This document shows positions 1-13,165 of a stretch of DNA of 64,000 bases, piece by piece (position 1 is the first letter of the stretch; each line of letters opens with the position of its first letter). The position numbers and the translations under genes are program-made. The DNA comes from Drosophila miranda (Eukaryota; Arthropoda; Insecta; Diptera; Drosophilidae), in assembly GCF_003369915.1 (NCBI RefSeq), contig NC_046673.1, positions 15,484,001 to 15,548,000 of the forward strand, given 5' to 3'. A model generated the notes under the pieces. That model searched no databases. It was not told the DNA's origin and saw only the letters and a list, made by a program, of their open reading frames with translations.

Positions 1-2335
1 TTTTTGGGGTGTGTGTGTTTTTTTCGTTTTTGTAAGTTTAAAAAAACTTTTGCCTGTCGCTTGTTGCGTTTGTCGTTGCTTTTTCGACTTTGTGGCATGC
101 CACAGCACGCACGCACCTTTGGCTTTAAGCCGAAGAAAAGAACTTTAAGAACAGGGAAAATATTTGCACTGCCACAGCGGGGGAGAGAGAGGGAGAGAGA
201 GAGAGAAGGAGCTTCGCTGGCAAAAAGTTGGCAATGTGAAAATTTTCATTTTCACTGCGAAAAACTGGAGGTCGCTGGGAAACTTGCGAAACCCACACAC
301 ACACACACACATGGCAGTTTCAATGCAATTTTACTTAGCATACCCCGAGGCGGCCTCCACCGCCCACCCACCCACCCACATGCGTGGCGTAGTCGAGTTA
401 CGCGCGTCAGACAAAAGTTATTAAAAAGTCTGACTGTTGAGGAGCGTAGAAAGGAGACAAAGGGGAGTAGGGGAGTGAAGAGTATTTCCCCCCCCCCCCC
501 CCGGGGGAAATTGTACTCCAAAACAAACTTTTACAACAGCACAAAGGACGGCTACGGTGCTGCCCACTTGTTGCGAAATCAATGGCAGCACTGCACAGGA
601 ACTGGCATTCAAGGCTGTACAAATGAGATTTCCATGTGCGTTGAGAGGCATTCCATTCCACATCAAAAGCTGGTCAAAATTTGGTCGAAAGACCAGCTTT
701 TTAGAGCTCTTTCTGTTTCTATTTCTGTGCTGCCAACTTGTTGCAAAGGGAAAGAGAGCGAAGGCCTTAGGCATATTTTTTTTACTCAAGGCTTTCAAAA
801 TGATAATTATATAAAGCTGCTTAAGCGTAAACACCTTTAGAATGCCAAGTGTATTGGAGCCTTAATTAATTCAATCAAGAAGCTGCCAACTTGTTTGAAA
901 CTCTTGTGCAAAATCTCGGTCTCTTTAGAGTAAAGGGAAAACTTTCTTTAAACCGAAAACCAACTAGATTTATGCAATTAAGTGGCTGCCATTACCCTGA
1001 ACAAGTTGTCGTGTGCAAGTGTAAACGAAGGTATTAAATATAATCAAAGTTGCAGGACTTTGGACAGGTCCAAAGTGCCAGTCGAGTCCGGGCCCTGCCA
1101 TCTCGACCATTCCGCAAAAGAATTAAATGTAATTTAATGAAGGGACTCCTGGATGGTGCTGCCAACTGGCCCTTTAATATCGCCCATGACCCAGGGACAC
1201 GGAAACTTGTTGTGTGGCTAATTTGATTTGTGAAAGCATTACAGGGCCAGCCACCAGGGCTGGAGTGTGGCAGGTGGCCGTCAATCGCAAAAAACTGCCA
1301 ACTTGGTTCAAAACTAATAAATAAGGAACTGCAGTCAATGCCGGAACGTCGGATGTTTGGTAAATCTCTGACGTGAATGCTGGCAGCTTGTTGCACCGAA
1401 CAGGGGAGCTTGTTAAACTTGCAACAGAGAGCACAGGGGGAGAGAGAACTTTGGCAGCCTCATAAATCACAATCATCGCGTATGAAACCCGGTGCGAAAA
1501 TTGATAGAATTTTAAATTTCATTGTGCCCAGCATTTTTTTTTTTAGATTGAAACTTATCATGGTCTATTTTTATGCCCAGTTGTTTGGGGGCTTCAGCAT
1601 TTTCTAGCAGATATTTGAATGGAGAACGAAAAGCGAGAGGACGGAGAACGGAGAATGGAAAATCAGGCTAGCGGCACTTTTTGCTTTGATATGAAAATTG
1701 TGGAAAATCCCAGAGCTACTGGCTGTCTGGGCAGGACATTGAAGGATTTAGCTGGAAGGGGCAAAAGTTTGTTTTGTATCAGAAGCAACAGCTACACCTT
1801 CAAAGACACAGAGAGAGAGGCAGACCAAGGAAAAACCAAAAACCAAAAAAAAAAAAAAGGAGTCAAAGGGAATATCCAGGCGAGGGGCAGATGTTAGACC
1901 ACAAAATACACAATGAAATACCTTCGCACTACAAACGACACAACACACATCGAGAGCACACAATGGCACTGTGGAATCTGTGTAAGCCCTTGCCTCTGCC
2001 TCTTCCTCTGCCTCTTCCTCAGCCCCTGCCTCTGCCTCAGCCTGGGCTCCTCTGGTTTGGGGGAGGAGACGTGTGGGCTCTTTGTTTCCTTTTTGGTCAA
2101 CCAAAAGGTGCTTTGAACTGGAACCCGCAGCACAGCACTTTCTATGCAAAATCGAGTCGCTCGACTTCAAAGAAAGTGGCTATAGATTTTGCTACAGGAT
2201 TCATTTTCCTGCGAATCCTACTCGATTTCAGGGTCTCAATGCCAAACATTCGGACAGCGACAGCTCAATCCTACCATCACTCAATTCAATCGTGATATTA
2301 AACGCTTTAGAGCCGTTTCTTAAACATGTTTGACC
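1..2335. other. Non-coding stretch with microsatellites
   Basis: No open frame here has protein-like composition; the long frames are low-complexity shadows. It contains a GA run (181-208), a CA run (294-311), a 15-base C run (488-502) abutting five G, and a CTGCCT/CTTCCT hexamer array (about 1990-2042). I see no splice-bounded exon or RNA gene. Confidence 0.6.
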
Positions 2336-2337
2336 TT

Positions 2338-3005
2338 TTATTAGGCGTTGAATCTTTTAAAAGAGAGCTTTTAGTATTTTTGAAGTATTTTTTTTAATCT
2401 TTTACAAAAAATTTGACTAGTATTTTATTGCAGTGTTTTTCTGTTTTATAATATGGTATTTTTGTTTAGTATTTTTTTAGTATTTGGACTTTGAATTTTT
2501 TTTAAAGTGAAATTTGAATTTGTTGCAGGATTTTTAGATAGTATTTTAGTATTTACTTTTCATTTCTTAATTTTTAGTATTTTATTAAGTGTTTTTTTTA
2601 GTATTATAGTAGTATTTCTCGTTTCTTATCTTTGAATTTTTAAAGTACATTTTTAAGTTGTTGCAGTATTTTTAAATACTTATTTTTTAGTATTTTCGTT
2701 TGAATGGTCGGTGGTATTTGTAGTACTTTTTTTTTTTTATTTATGTCTTTATTTTTATTCAATATTTTTTAGTATTTTTTTAGTATTTAGTAGTAATTCT
2801 AGATTTTAATCTTCGAATTTTTTTAAGTACATTTTTATTTGTTGCAGTATTTTTAAATACTTTTAGTATTTTCTTTTGGGTGGTCTGTGGTATTTGTAGT
2901 ACTTTTTTTAGATTATTTATTTCTTAATTTTTATTGAATATTTTTTAGTATTTTATTTAGTATTTTTTGTAGTATTTAGTAGTATTTTTAGTATTTATAG
3001 TTTTT
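2338..3005. repeat. AT-rich degenerate TAGTATTTT repeat
   Basis: About 670 bp are made mainly of degenerate copies of TTTTTAGTATTT and TTTAGTAGTATTT. A longer block is visibly repeated: a segment near 2640-2730 containing TTGTTGCAGTATTTTTAA and GGTCGGTGGTATTTG recurs near 2830-2910 with few changes, so at least part arose by tandem duplication of about 190 bp. No coding potential. Confidence 0.7.
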
Positions 3006-5985
3006 TATCATTATATTTCGGATTGAGAACCCATTCAAAGCGTATTCCAAACGATTCCAACATTCAGTCGAAGCCTAGCCCCCGCCAACATTTAGTATTC
3101 TTTGATTTCAAGCTGACTTTCGTTATGGCAATCATCTGGCATTAGCTAATTACCTTTCGAATTGAATTCAAGTTCAAGGCAAAATTTCAAAGTCGCTATG
3201 TGCCCGAGGCTTTTGTTTAAGTGGCAACAGAAAAAGAGAGAGCCATGGCTTGTGGCAGGAATGGAGACAGCAGATCACAAAAGAAATTAAAGTACAAATC
3301 CCTTTGGTGGATGCCACAGAAGACACAACAGACACAACAGACAATCAAAAGCATCACAAGAAAGAGAATCAGATGGATGGAAACAAAAGTTCAGCGACTG
3401 CCACTTTGGTGCAAAATACACATAAATTAAAATACAATAAAATACTAGACGAACGAAAGAGCACTTCTTGGATGTGTTCCCCATACATGGGGGGATCCAT
3501 GTTTCTGGCATTGATTGCCCCCCAAGCGAAGGTCATTGCTCATTTGATTTTCTATCCGTGAGGGCTTTGGCTGGGGGATCTATGTGTCTCCAAAGCGGGA
3601 CTGAGAACAAAAGTTTGCCAAAGTGAATGACTTCTAAATTGCAAAGTGCCAGCATTTTCCTCGAGCATATCTTGTATCGCCCGGACTCCGAATGCAGTCG
3701 CCAAACTTTCAATTATTCAATATTTTCCTACTTAAAAGCGAGTCAACAAATGGGGGGACTAATGTGAGAAATACCAGAAACAGAGGCACAGAGACACGAA
3801 GCATCGAAACTTTAAACTGTCTGTCAACTTAGCAGGGATTGGCAGAGACAGGGAGAGGGAGAACCCATCGTATCGAGAAAGTCTTAAGGGGCGATAAATG
3901 AATGGAAGGATTGAGGGATAGATGACAGTATGGTTGGATGATTCTTCGATGGGCGACGATGTGGCTGAAACACTAGACAGAAACGCTTTGGGGCGATACT
4001 CTGGAGAATATCCTTTTCGTGTGTGTGGGAGCGGCATGTGTCTGGTACTTGTGTGTTGGGGTCAAAACGAGACAAGTGGTCCAGGTCCTTTGGCCAGAGG
4101 ACATGCAACTGTAACGCTTGACCCCCTTCTTGTGGCCGTAAATGAACTTTCGCTTCAGCAATTGTCCTGCCCATCGATTGGTTGCGCTTCCAGTAAGGTC
4201 TTCATCCGTTCAAGAGGAATTTTCAATCCTCTAACCGACTGCCAGACAGCATCATCTTTAGAATTCACTCACTATAATCCTAGATCATTAATTAGCAAAC
4301 ATTTCCAATGACTCTGTTCTACAGAAAACCAGGTTTCTGGAAGCTTTACTCCGAACCAACATTATTTCAGGCTATCATTACGGGGGGGGACTCCTTTCGA
4401 AGGCATCTCAAGCCAAGAGCTGATTCCCAAGAGGCTTTGCATGGCTACACCTGTAGACAGTCCACTTCCAAGCCGATCTTTTGTCAGTTTCCATCGATAA
4501 TCGATAATAATATTGATAACATTGAAGCCCAAGAATCTGTGGATCAAGAAACTGCTGATGCCGATCTAGAATACGAGCTATGAAACATCTGACTGAAAGG
4601 CTATAGGCAATCCGATGGGCAAACCGATAGACCAGGCCGATAAGCAAACCGATAGGCCATACGATAGACCAAACCGATAGGCAATACAAGTATTTTCCTC
4701 AATGGCACACGAAAGAAGTTATTCGAGGTTTTTCCCTGAGATTTCCGCGTCACGGGTGAATGCGCTTTTTGACCTACTGCTGCCGCCAGAGAACATGTGA
4801 AAGGAATGGTGGCATGTGTGGCATGTGGGTGTGGAGGCAAACGCAACCAGTACGAGGGCCGGCTTAGGCACTTGACACGTGTGTTCCGAATAGAGGATAT
4901 GATGAAAGTGGCAGTAGGTATGGCAAATGTGAGGGACGGAACGGAACGAAACGGAAGAAGAGCCCATAATCAGAAACGTGCCCCAGATTTCCAGGGCGGG
5001 CCCACAGCCTCCTTTAACTACGCGATGAGCGTTCCATTCTCAATCATTGATGATTAATCAGACATCAGCTGGTGGTAAGCGTTTTGCTGTTTGCCCCATG
5101 CCAAATGCCACATGCCACCTGCCGCCTGCCACTCACGCCCCTCTCCCCTCCCCCTCTCTTATCTCTCTTTGCTACGACTTCTTCTGGCTGCTGTATCCTG
5201 AAGGATGCTTTGCCCCGCCGCTGCCTTGGCAGTAAATCTGTTTTGGTTGCTTCATTAAAAATTAAACAGTGCGGCAATTTGTGGAAAGCAAAGGGCGGTA
5301 TAGCCCCCCCTCCCAAAAGCGTGCGATGTGTGGTGGGGGTAGCCCATTTGCATTAACATCAAATCAAAGCCAGAGCCAGTGCCAGAGCCAGAGACTGGAG
5401 ACAGGAGCAAAGAGTGCGAGGGCCTACTTTAGGGCTTTTAATAAACTCAACTTTTGGGGGAAAACAACACGGAAAATGAGGGGAGGGGAGCAGCGACTAC
5501 CGCGAAAATTTTAATAAAGTCTTCTCTACACACACACGCACTCCACTCCAGCTCTTGCCTTGCGGCTGTCTGGCCCCTGAATTTTATTTCATTTGCAGTG
5601 CCCGCTGCATAGTTTCAGGCGTCTTTTTTCAACACAGCCAAAAGACTGCGAACAAGATAAAGCAAAGATACAGCCATAAGAATACTCATAAGAATTCATC
5701 TCAGGGAGAGAGTGAGAGTGGAAGTGGCCGGCGAAGCCTGGAATACCCTTCAAGATCTTAAAGATGCATGCATTTTAGGTTTTATCTATGTATCTATCTA
5801 TTATCTATGCCCTTTGGAGCCCTCAAACTCATTGGATTTCATTCGAAAGCTTTAATTTTAAGCCTTTCGCCATAAATATTGAAAAAACTCTTTAGAATTC
5901 AATTGTAAATCATTCAAATACTTTTTCTTAGCCTTAGAATACATTTTCCGCATTTTCTTTAGCTTTTTCAAACTAATTTTAAAAA
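3006..5985. other. Non-coding stretch, no gene recognised
   Basis: Open frames near 3.2-3.6 and 3.9-4.3 kb lack conserved motifs, codon bias or splice context, and I do not support them as genes. A GC-rich patch lies near 5.1-5.3 kb. One short CGATA-bearing array (4600-4690) is listed separately. Confidence 0.5.
4600..4690. repeat. Degenerate ~12-bp AAACCGATAGGC array
   Basis: About seven imperfect units of the form AAACCGATAGGC follow each other. Most carry CCGATA or ACGATA, so the patch holds several CGATA motifs, the core recognised by BEAF-32 and related to the DRE. The unit resembles, on the opposite strand, the TATCG unit of the large array at 36.7 kb. Confidence 0.7.
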
Positions 5986-5989
5986 TTCT

Positions 5990-6450
5990 TGCAGTATTTT
6001 TTTTGTAAATTCTTCAAAAGTATGTGAGAGTATTTTTTTGTACAAATTTTGTATTATTTTATTTTGTATTTTTTGGTATATTTTATATTATTTGTATTTT
6101 ACTTCATTATTTTTAGTATTTATAGTTTTTTTTTATTTTTTGTAAGAACAGAAGAAACAGTATTTTTAAAATTTCAGTAGTTTTTTTTTAAATATTTTGT
6201 TGTTTATTTTTCAAAAGTATGTAAGAGTATTTTTAATATAAATTTTGTATTACTTTATGTTGTTTTTCCTATAAATTTTATATTTTTAGTATTTTATCCA
6301 GTATTTTTTAATAACAGTATTACTTTAGTACTTTTTGCATATTTCCTTAGATGATTTATTTTCTATGTATTTTTATGAATATTTTGTTGGTTGTTATATT
6401 TTTGTTTTGGTATATTTAAGTATATTTTTTGTAGTATTTATTTGTAACAG
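5990..6450. repeat. AT-rich GTATTTTT degenerate repeat
   Basis: T-rich sequence with many GTATTTTT, AGTATTTT and GTATTATTTT motifs. A segment near 6000-6060 (TCAAAAGTATGTGAGAGTATTT) is repeated near 6205-6260, indicating local duplication about 200 bp apart. Composition matches the 2338-3005 block. No coding potential. Confidence 0.6.
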
Positions 6451-7675
6451 TTTTGAGTGCTTCTTTTAATTAATTTTGTACGATTTGAGTTAAATCCTGG
6501 TAATTTCTGGTTTCAAGAAATTTTGATTTTTTCAATTTCAATTTTATTTCCAATTTCGTATATGCAAAATGCACTGAATGGATATATTTTGGACTCCGGT
6601 TCAAGCGTATTCGTAATACCTTTTCGATTAGAGGAAAAATGCTTACACAAAATTCATTGGAGCATTAAGTGTTCCACACAAAAAAAGAAAACAAAAGGAG
6701 AGGAAGGGAAAGAAAAGGAAATTTCCGGAAAAAAATATGTATATGTATATGTACACAAGACACACAGAAATAGAAAATTATATATGCACATTACAGCGCA
6801 GATTTCTGGCACTTGACACACACAGCAGGAGCGGCAGGAGCGGCAGGAGAGGCAGGAGAGTCAGCAGGACGAGAGAGTGAGAGACCATTTTCATTTTCAT
6901 TCGAGTTCTCTTTTGTTTTTTGTTTTTCGCTGCGTAGAATCTTTATACTCATCTTCATCTACATTTCCATTTCCCATAAATAATTCCTCAAGTCAAGCAG
7001 AAAGTGACAGGACAGAAAAAACTTGGCACTTGGAAATTTTGTTTTGGGAATAGTTTTTTTCTTTTTTCTTTCCTTTTTTTGTTTCGCACCGAATGACATT
7101 GCCAAAAGCAGGCAAGCGGATGGATTTCCCTCATGAGTTGTTAACATATTAAGAAGATTTCACTTAAGTACAAACATCCGAGCAACCCGAACATCCGAAC
7201 AGCCCAAAAGGTTAATGATGCTCGAGGAGGACAAACCCCCAAATAAGCAGGCAACACCACACATTATTCTATGCTGTTGTTGGGGTTTTTCTTTTATGCA
7301 ATGGAAATGTGTTTCAAATTGCCCGTAAAAGCAGGGCCGGTACATAGAGCTCTCCAGAGCTCCCTCCATCATATTTCGGGGGTTGGAATATTTAATGGAT
7401 GACAATATTTTAATACCCTTTTCTTATTTTTTTCTTTTGTGAATTTTTGTTAGACATTATGAGGGGATTATATGAGTTTGGAGCTGGTTTTACAGCTGGT
7501 CGTATGAAGGGGGGGAAAAGGGACTTTGAAATAATGAAAGGTACAACACTAAAACGAAATTGGATTCAAAAAACACGCGACCTACAAGTAGATTCTACTT
7601 TTTAAATTAAGAATATTTTATGTCTCAACTGAGATCGGAATAACACTGATTTCCAGAGCAAATCTTTTTAAGGGG
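6451..7675. other. Non-coding stretch
   Basis: Nothing gene-like is supported. A short AGGAGCGGC/AGGAGAGGC repeat lies at about 6825-6860. The open frame near 6457-6816 is AT-rich and unlike coding sequence. Confidence 0.5.
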
Positions 7676-7996
7676 TGGCCGCGAAAGCTACATGTAAATC
7701 GCGGTACTTTAGACAGAATCTCATCAATTAGAATCCATCAAAACATATTCGAATCTCGATCTAGAAACACATCGCACATCAGCATACAACTGATCTCCGG
7801 ATCTCCCATTCAAATCTACCTCAAGGACAGCCGTGAAAGCTACATGTAAGTCGCGGTACTTTAGACAGAATCTCATAAATCAGAATCTATCAAAACATAT
7901 TCGAATTTCGATCTAGAAACGCATCTCATTATCACTGATCTCCCATTCATATCTACCCCAAAGACAGCCGTGAAAGCTACATGCAAGTCGCGGGTA
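7676..7996. repeat. Tandem repeat, ~137-152 bp unit, about 2.3 copies
   Basis: The phrase GCCG(C/T)GAAAGCTACATG recurs at 7678, 7830 and 7967, giving periods of 152 and 137 bp. Between them the same ordered words recur (TCGCGGTACTTTAGACAG, AAAACATATTCGAAT, CGATCTAGAAAC, CTGATCTCC). The third copy is cut short about 20 bases after CGCGG. No coding potential. Confidence 0.85.
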
Positions 7997-9029
7997 AAAA
8001 GCAAACAAAAACAGGACCTAAAGCAGGACCATAAACCACAATTAAAGGTAAGTGCAAGCCCATAAACTATGCATTGCAACGGGGAGAATGATTCATGAAT
8101 AAACATTTGGACACAAAATCATTCACAATTTTGTTGTACAACCAAATATCCAACACTTTCTGTTGCTGTTTCCGAAGCGCGTGTGTGTGGCATGAGGCAG
8201 CGCAAATTGCTGGAGCATGTGTCTGCGAAATTTGCGTTCATTTGAAGCATAAGAGTGCGTGCCACTTGGGGCGTGGCTGTCAAAACGGAAACAGGGTAAC
8301 GGAAAAAGGATCAGAGAGATTGAGGGGCATGCCACACACACACACATGGATTGCCAGCTGAGTGGGCATATTTTTGGCATGATTTAACACTTAATTAGCA
8401 ACATTTTTGACTTGAGTGTCGCCTCATCACGAGCTTCATTCTCGCTTTTCGCCCGGAACACCGGGTCGTATGAGTATGAGTAATCGTCATAAACGCCACA
8501 CAGGACTCGCACACGCACACGCACACAGAGAATATGAGTACACTCATTCCCCACCCATTCACTTTCATTCACTTTCTTTCACCCTTTCCCTGGCGTTTTT
8601 GCACCGTTTCCACCGTCGTGTGGTGGCAGCTGTCTGAATTATTAAATAAATAAGCAACATGGCGGCGGACAGGCAACAACCGACAAAATAATGAAAAATA
8701 AATCCCAAATGTTGCATCCCCAACCCTTTGGGTGGGGGGGCTGGGGGTGGTGCTGGGGGTGGTGTGGGTGTGACGGCAGGACTTTTGCTTAACTTTCGGT
8801 TAACGCTTTCGTTTGGAACCTAATCGCTTGTTGATGGTCGGTCTCATTCGTGGGCAGAGATTTTTTTTTTTTGCTTCTGGGGCGGGGGGAGGTGGGGGGA
8901 GTCCCTAATTTATGCGCCATGTTTTAGCAGGAAAAGCGCCTTTGAAAAGTTTTCAAACGTTAAAAGGCTTTGCGAAAAGTGAAACGAATAGTTGGAGTTT
9001 AAAGAGCATAATTCCTAGCCGAAATTCTA
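7997..9029. other. Non-coding stretch
   Basis: Contains short CA/CACG runs near 8335 and 8505-8530 and G-rich patches near 8730-8770 and 8880-8905. No exon or RNA gene recognised. Confidence 0.5.
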
Positions 9030-9470
9030 TTCGAAAATGTAAAAAAATATTTTAATAAGTAACTATTTATTTTTTTTTTTTAAATCATCGTAACAGTAAC
9101 AGCATTATTATCTGTGATAGTATTTTATATTCAAATATAAATTACAAAATATTATAAAAAAAAACACGAGATTTAAATTTTTAAAATATTTTAAAAACGT
9201 TAAGAAAATTTAAAAAAATTAAAACCAGCAACTTACAGGAAAAAAGGTTATTTTTATTTTATTTTTTTTAAATGTGTTTAAATTTGTTTTTTTTAAATTA
9301 GACTAAAAACAAGTTAAAAATCTTAAAACAAATAATGTATATTTTTTCCAATTTTTTTTTTATTTAAAAATTTTAAATTTAAAAAGTTCTAAAATCTGCA
9401 AAAATAAACCTTATTTGATTTTTAACGAATTTTTTTAAAATTTAATTTAATTAATTGTAAAAAGTCTCCT
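9030..9470. repeat. AT-rich low-complexity block
   Basis: Nearly pure A/T with alternating poly-A and poly-T runs; no ordered unit is evident by eye. Confidence 0.6.
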
Positions 9471-11366
9471 TGCTATTGTTTTACATTCAAACCGCATTCT
9501 TTCCCTTTTGAGTCGCAGCCTTTGCCGTTTTCATCATCTGAATAAACCATCGATTAGCATAAAAAATAAAAAGTTCCCTCCAGTTCGTCGTTCCAATCAG
9601 TAACAAGTTTTATAATTCCACTTGTGTGCTGCAATAACTATTGTAGCCCATCTAATGATTGCAAATCAGCCTCGGCTTCAGCTGGGAATAGAGCACTTTT
9701 CAGTATAGTTTTCGTAAGTGATGAAGCAATCAGCAATCAGAGGGATTCCAAGGCTCAAGTTATTGTACAATCGGCGGCACACTTCATACGCATTAGCATT
9801 TTGCGTAGCATTTTCTAGAGGCAGCAATCAAATGACCCCACTCTAAATTTCCATGGCAATCAGAGGATGCACACAGAAAAGATAAAAAGATAAATGTCTG
9901 TCTGTCTATCTGGACACTTGCCTTTTCCGTCGTGTAATTAAATGAAGAGGAAAATGCTGAGAAACGGAAATGGGAAAAAACAACTAAATGAAAGAAATGT
10001 CAAAGCCATCATCTCACACACACGAGAGAGAGAGAGAGAGATGGATGGTAAATGCAACAAAATGTGCATTTCCTTTAGAGGAAAACTCTGTCTATCTGTC
10101 TAGTAATTAGCCAGAAATTTCCATTTTTGCGAGTATCTTTCGGAAGCGCCGCACAGAATCCCTGTCTCTTGGAATCCCATAGAAGTTGTCTGCATATCTA
10201 AGTACATGTCTTCTTACTTATTTATAATAAATGTATGTATTCCTACTCCACTACACTTTTGTTCTGTCTGTCTGTCGGTCTGTCTGTGGCATCATCGTCA
10301 TCTTTAAACCCCTGAGTGAGAGCCTGCTTCCGCTCCTGCTCCTGCTCAGCCTCCTACTCTTTACATACAAAATAAATAATTTCATTTGACTTGCAAATGT
10401 TGGCCTCATGCCACACGCAATGCCAGGCAATGCCAGGCAATGGCAATGGCAGGAGGAGGCTACTCACAGCCGCATTCACATCCACAGCTGAGGCCCAGAC
10501 CCTCTCGTCGGTCGTACCACTCATAATGCCAGGGCTATGAGGCTATATCCTCTATAGCCTCTCTACAGGAACAATAACACCAGTGACGGCAGGGAGGCAG
10601 GGAGGCAGGCGGGCAGGCAACAAGCGAAGGAAAGGAAAAACAATGCCAAGAACAGAGCAAACAACAAAATGCATATGAATGGAAACGGAATGGGATACAA
10701 AATGCTAAAACAAAAAAAAGAAATAGGGACAAAATGTTGGAAAATTTAATGGTAATCTTCTGTATGAGAGCGAGAGAGTGGGAGGGGGCACTTTGAAGGA
10801 GCTAATTCGATGGAGCGGTTCCAGAAGGTCCCTCAAGACTCCGAGGGATCGATTCGATGAAGGATCGATCTCCTGTTGAAGCTTCAGGAGAGACAGAACC
10901 ACGAGGAATGAGTAAATCTCAGAGCCCAAGTTCCATCCTCCTCCTCCTCAAAAGCATGGCCTACTTTTAGGCAGTCAACACACCAACGCGCCTTTCAACA
11001 ACAAACTTTCAACAACGCATAAGAAATTTCATTATAGAATGCACACGAATGGAAATTAAACCATGAGAGAGGGCGAAAGAGAGAGTAAAATCAAACAAAA
11101 GCCACACAAAAAGACCGCAGAAAAGTAAATATTATAAGAGAAAGCCACAAAGCCCATGCACGGGGGTGGGGACGGGGGGGCAGGGACAGGCTATAGAAGC
11201 GGACTTTTAATGCATTTTCAATACATATCCATTAAATATTAATCAACGGCCATCGGTAACCGCCGCACAGCCCTCAGGTAATGTCATTTTAATTTGATAT
11301 TTACAACTGTTTGTGTTTGCATTCCATAAAAATATATATTTTTAATGCAATTAACATGCCCGCCAG

Positions 11367-11405
<39 letters not shown>

Positions 11406-12321
11406 CGGATGGACGGGTAGAAAATCCCGACTAAAATGCACTCAAGCCGCAGAGCTTTTAATTAGTTGGTGGATGCCACTGTTGCATCCTTGCAACATTC
11501 ACATTTCAGCGACAGCCCCCGAAGGCAACGCCAGTCAGCAAGTTTTTTTAATGATGTGGCACTGCCACACGAATGGGGCGGAGGATTGCAACTAAATGCT
11601 GACCACGAAATAACTTGGCCAAGGCCAGCCCAAACACAACTGCATCCCTAAGAAAATAATTCGCTCGAGTTGACATTTTTGCAGAGACCCAAAAGATAAA
11701 TGGTTGGAGGGGCGTTGGGCGAAAACCAAAGATCTGTGCACGCGAAGGATAAGGCGCTAAGAAGCGACAGAAAAGTATAATTAGATGGACAGCGAGCGGA
11801 AAGGCACAAACACAGCTTTGGGAATACTCTTTCGGGATATTTTTGAAAGCAAACTTCAACTCTGAAAAGATCGCGATTCTACGGCATTTGTGCCTTCCCT
11901 CCAGGTGGCACTCGTCAGCGTCATCTTAGGTTCCTCGTTGGCCAACTGCTTATGCGTTTTCCTTGGCCCTATCCTTTAACGTTCCGCTGTGGCTGTGGTT
12001 TCCATGACTGTCGCATGTATTTGTGGCTCAAGTGCAGCACTTTGTTATTTTTAGCCATCGTCAACACCCGTCTCTGTCCCAGTCCTAGTCCTAGTCCTAC
12101 CCTGTCCCTTGCCTCTCAGCCACTTTTGCTAGCTGTTTATCATGCTTTTCTTAGAACTGCTTCTGCTGCGGCTGCTGCTTGATTTGTGTTGTTCTTTTGC
12201 GACTACTGCTTGCTTTGCTATATACGATTTTTCATTTCTCCTCGTTGTTTTTTGTTTTTTATCATACTTTATCATAATATAATTATTTTTTGATGATATC
12301 CGCCAATTTCTCATTCGTTTT
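9471..12321. other. Non-coding stretch
   Basis: Holds GA runs (about 10025-10041 and 11370-11399), a CTGTCTGT patch near 10265-10290 and a (TGCC)AGGCA patch near 10425-10445. No protein-like open frame with start or splice context. Confidence 0.5.
11370..11399. repeat. (GA)n microsatellite
   Basis: About 15 uninterrupted AG dinucleotides, typical of Drosophila GAGA-factor/CLAMP target runs. Confidence 0.9.
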
Positions 12322-13165
12322 TTATGCTTTTGTCGCTCTGCTTTTCTGTCTTTCAGGTTTTTATCCCTCTACTTCCAAGTCTGTCCTGCTTTTATCCCTC
12401 TACTTTCCAGTCTGTCATACTTTTATCATCCTATTTTCTTGTCTGACATGCTTTCAACACTCTGCTTTCCTGTCTGTCATGCTTTTATCATTCTACTTTC
12501 CAGTCTTTATGCTTTTATCACTCTAATTTCCAAGCTGTCATGCTTTTATCCCTCTGCTTTCCTGTCTTTCAGGCTTTTATCCCTCTACTTTCCAGTCTGT
12601 CATACTCTTATCATCCTACTTTCTTGTCTGTCATGCTTTTATCATTATATTTTCCAGTCTTCGTGCTTTTATCACTCTACTTTCCTCTCTTTCACACTAT
12701 TATCATCATCTACTTTCCAGTCTTCATGCTTTTATCATTCTACTTTCCAGTCTGTCATGCGTTTACCATCTCTACTATCCTCTCTTTCATGCTTGTATCA
12801 TCGTGCTTTCCTGTCTGTTGTACTTTAATCATCACACTTTCCTGTCTTCATACTTTTATCACTCTACTTTCCAGTCTTCATGCTTTTATCATTGTACTAT
12901 CCTGTCTTTCAGGCTTTTATCATACTGCTTTCCCGTCTTTCAAGCTATTATCCCAATAATTTCCAGTATGTCATACTCTTATCATCCTACTTTCCTGTCT
13001 GACATGCTTTCAACACTCTGCTTTCCTGTCTTTCATGCTTTTATCACTCTACTTTCCTGTCTGTCATGCTTTATCATTCTACTACTCTGTCTGTCGTACT
13101 TTAATCATCCTACTTTCCTGTCTGTCCTGCTTGTATCACTCTGCTTTCTTGTCTGTCTGTCTTGC
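12322..13165. repeat. 31-bp pyrimidine-rich minisatellite (~27 units)
   Basis: About 840 bp of head-to-tail units with consensus near CTTTTATCACTCTACTTTCC followed by (A/T)GTCTGTCATG. Most units are 31 bp, with some 28-30 bp variants. Because 31 is not a multiple of three, each forward frame steps through the same words, which explains long open frames in all three forward frames that are not genes. Many units contain a pyrimidine tract ending TTTCCAG or TTTCAG, which resembles a 3' splice site. Units differ at scattered positions, so the array is not newly homogenised. Confidence 0.9.

Noticed and set aside
4-840. 278-codon plus-strand frame at the left edge
   Set aside because: Runs through a GA microsatellite, a CA repeat and a C15 run; composition is low-complexity and no domain, codon bias or splice context supports it.
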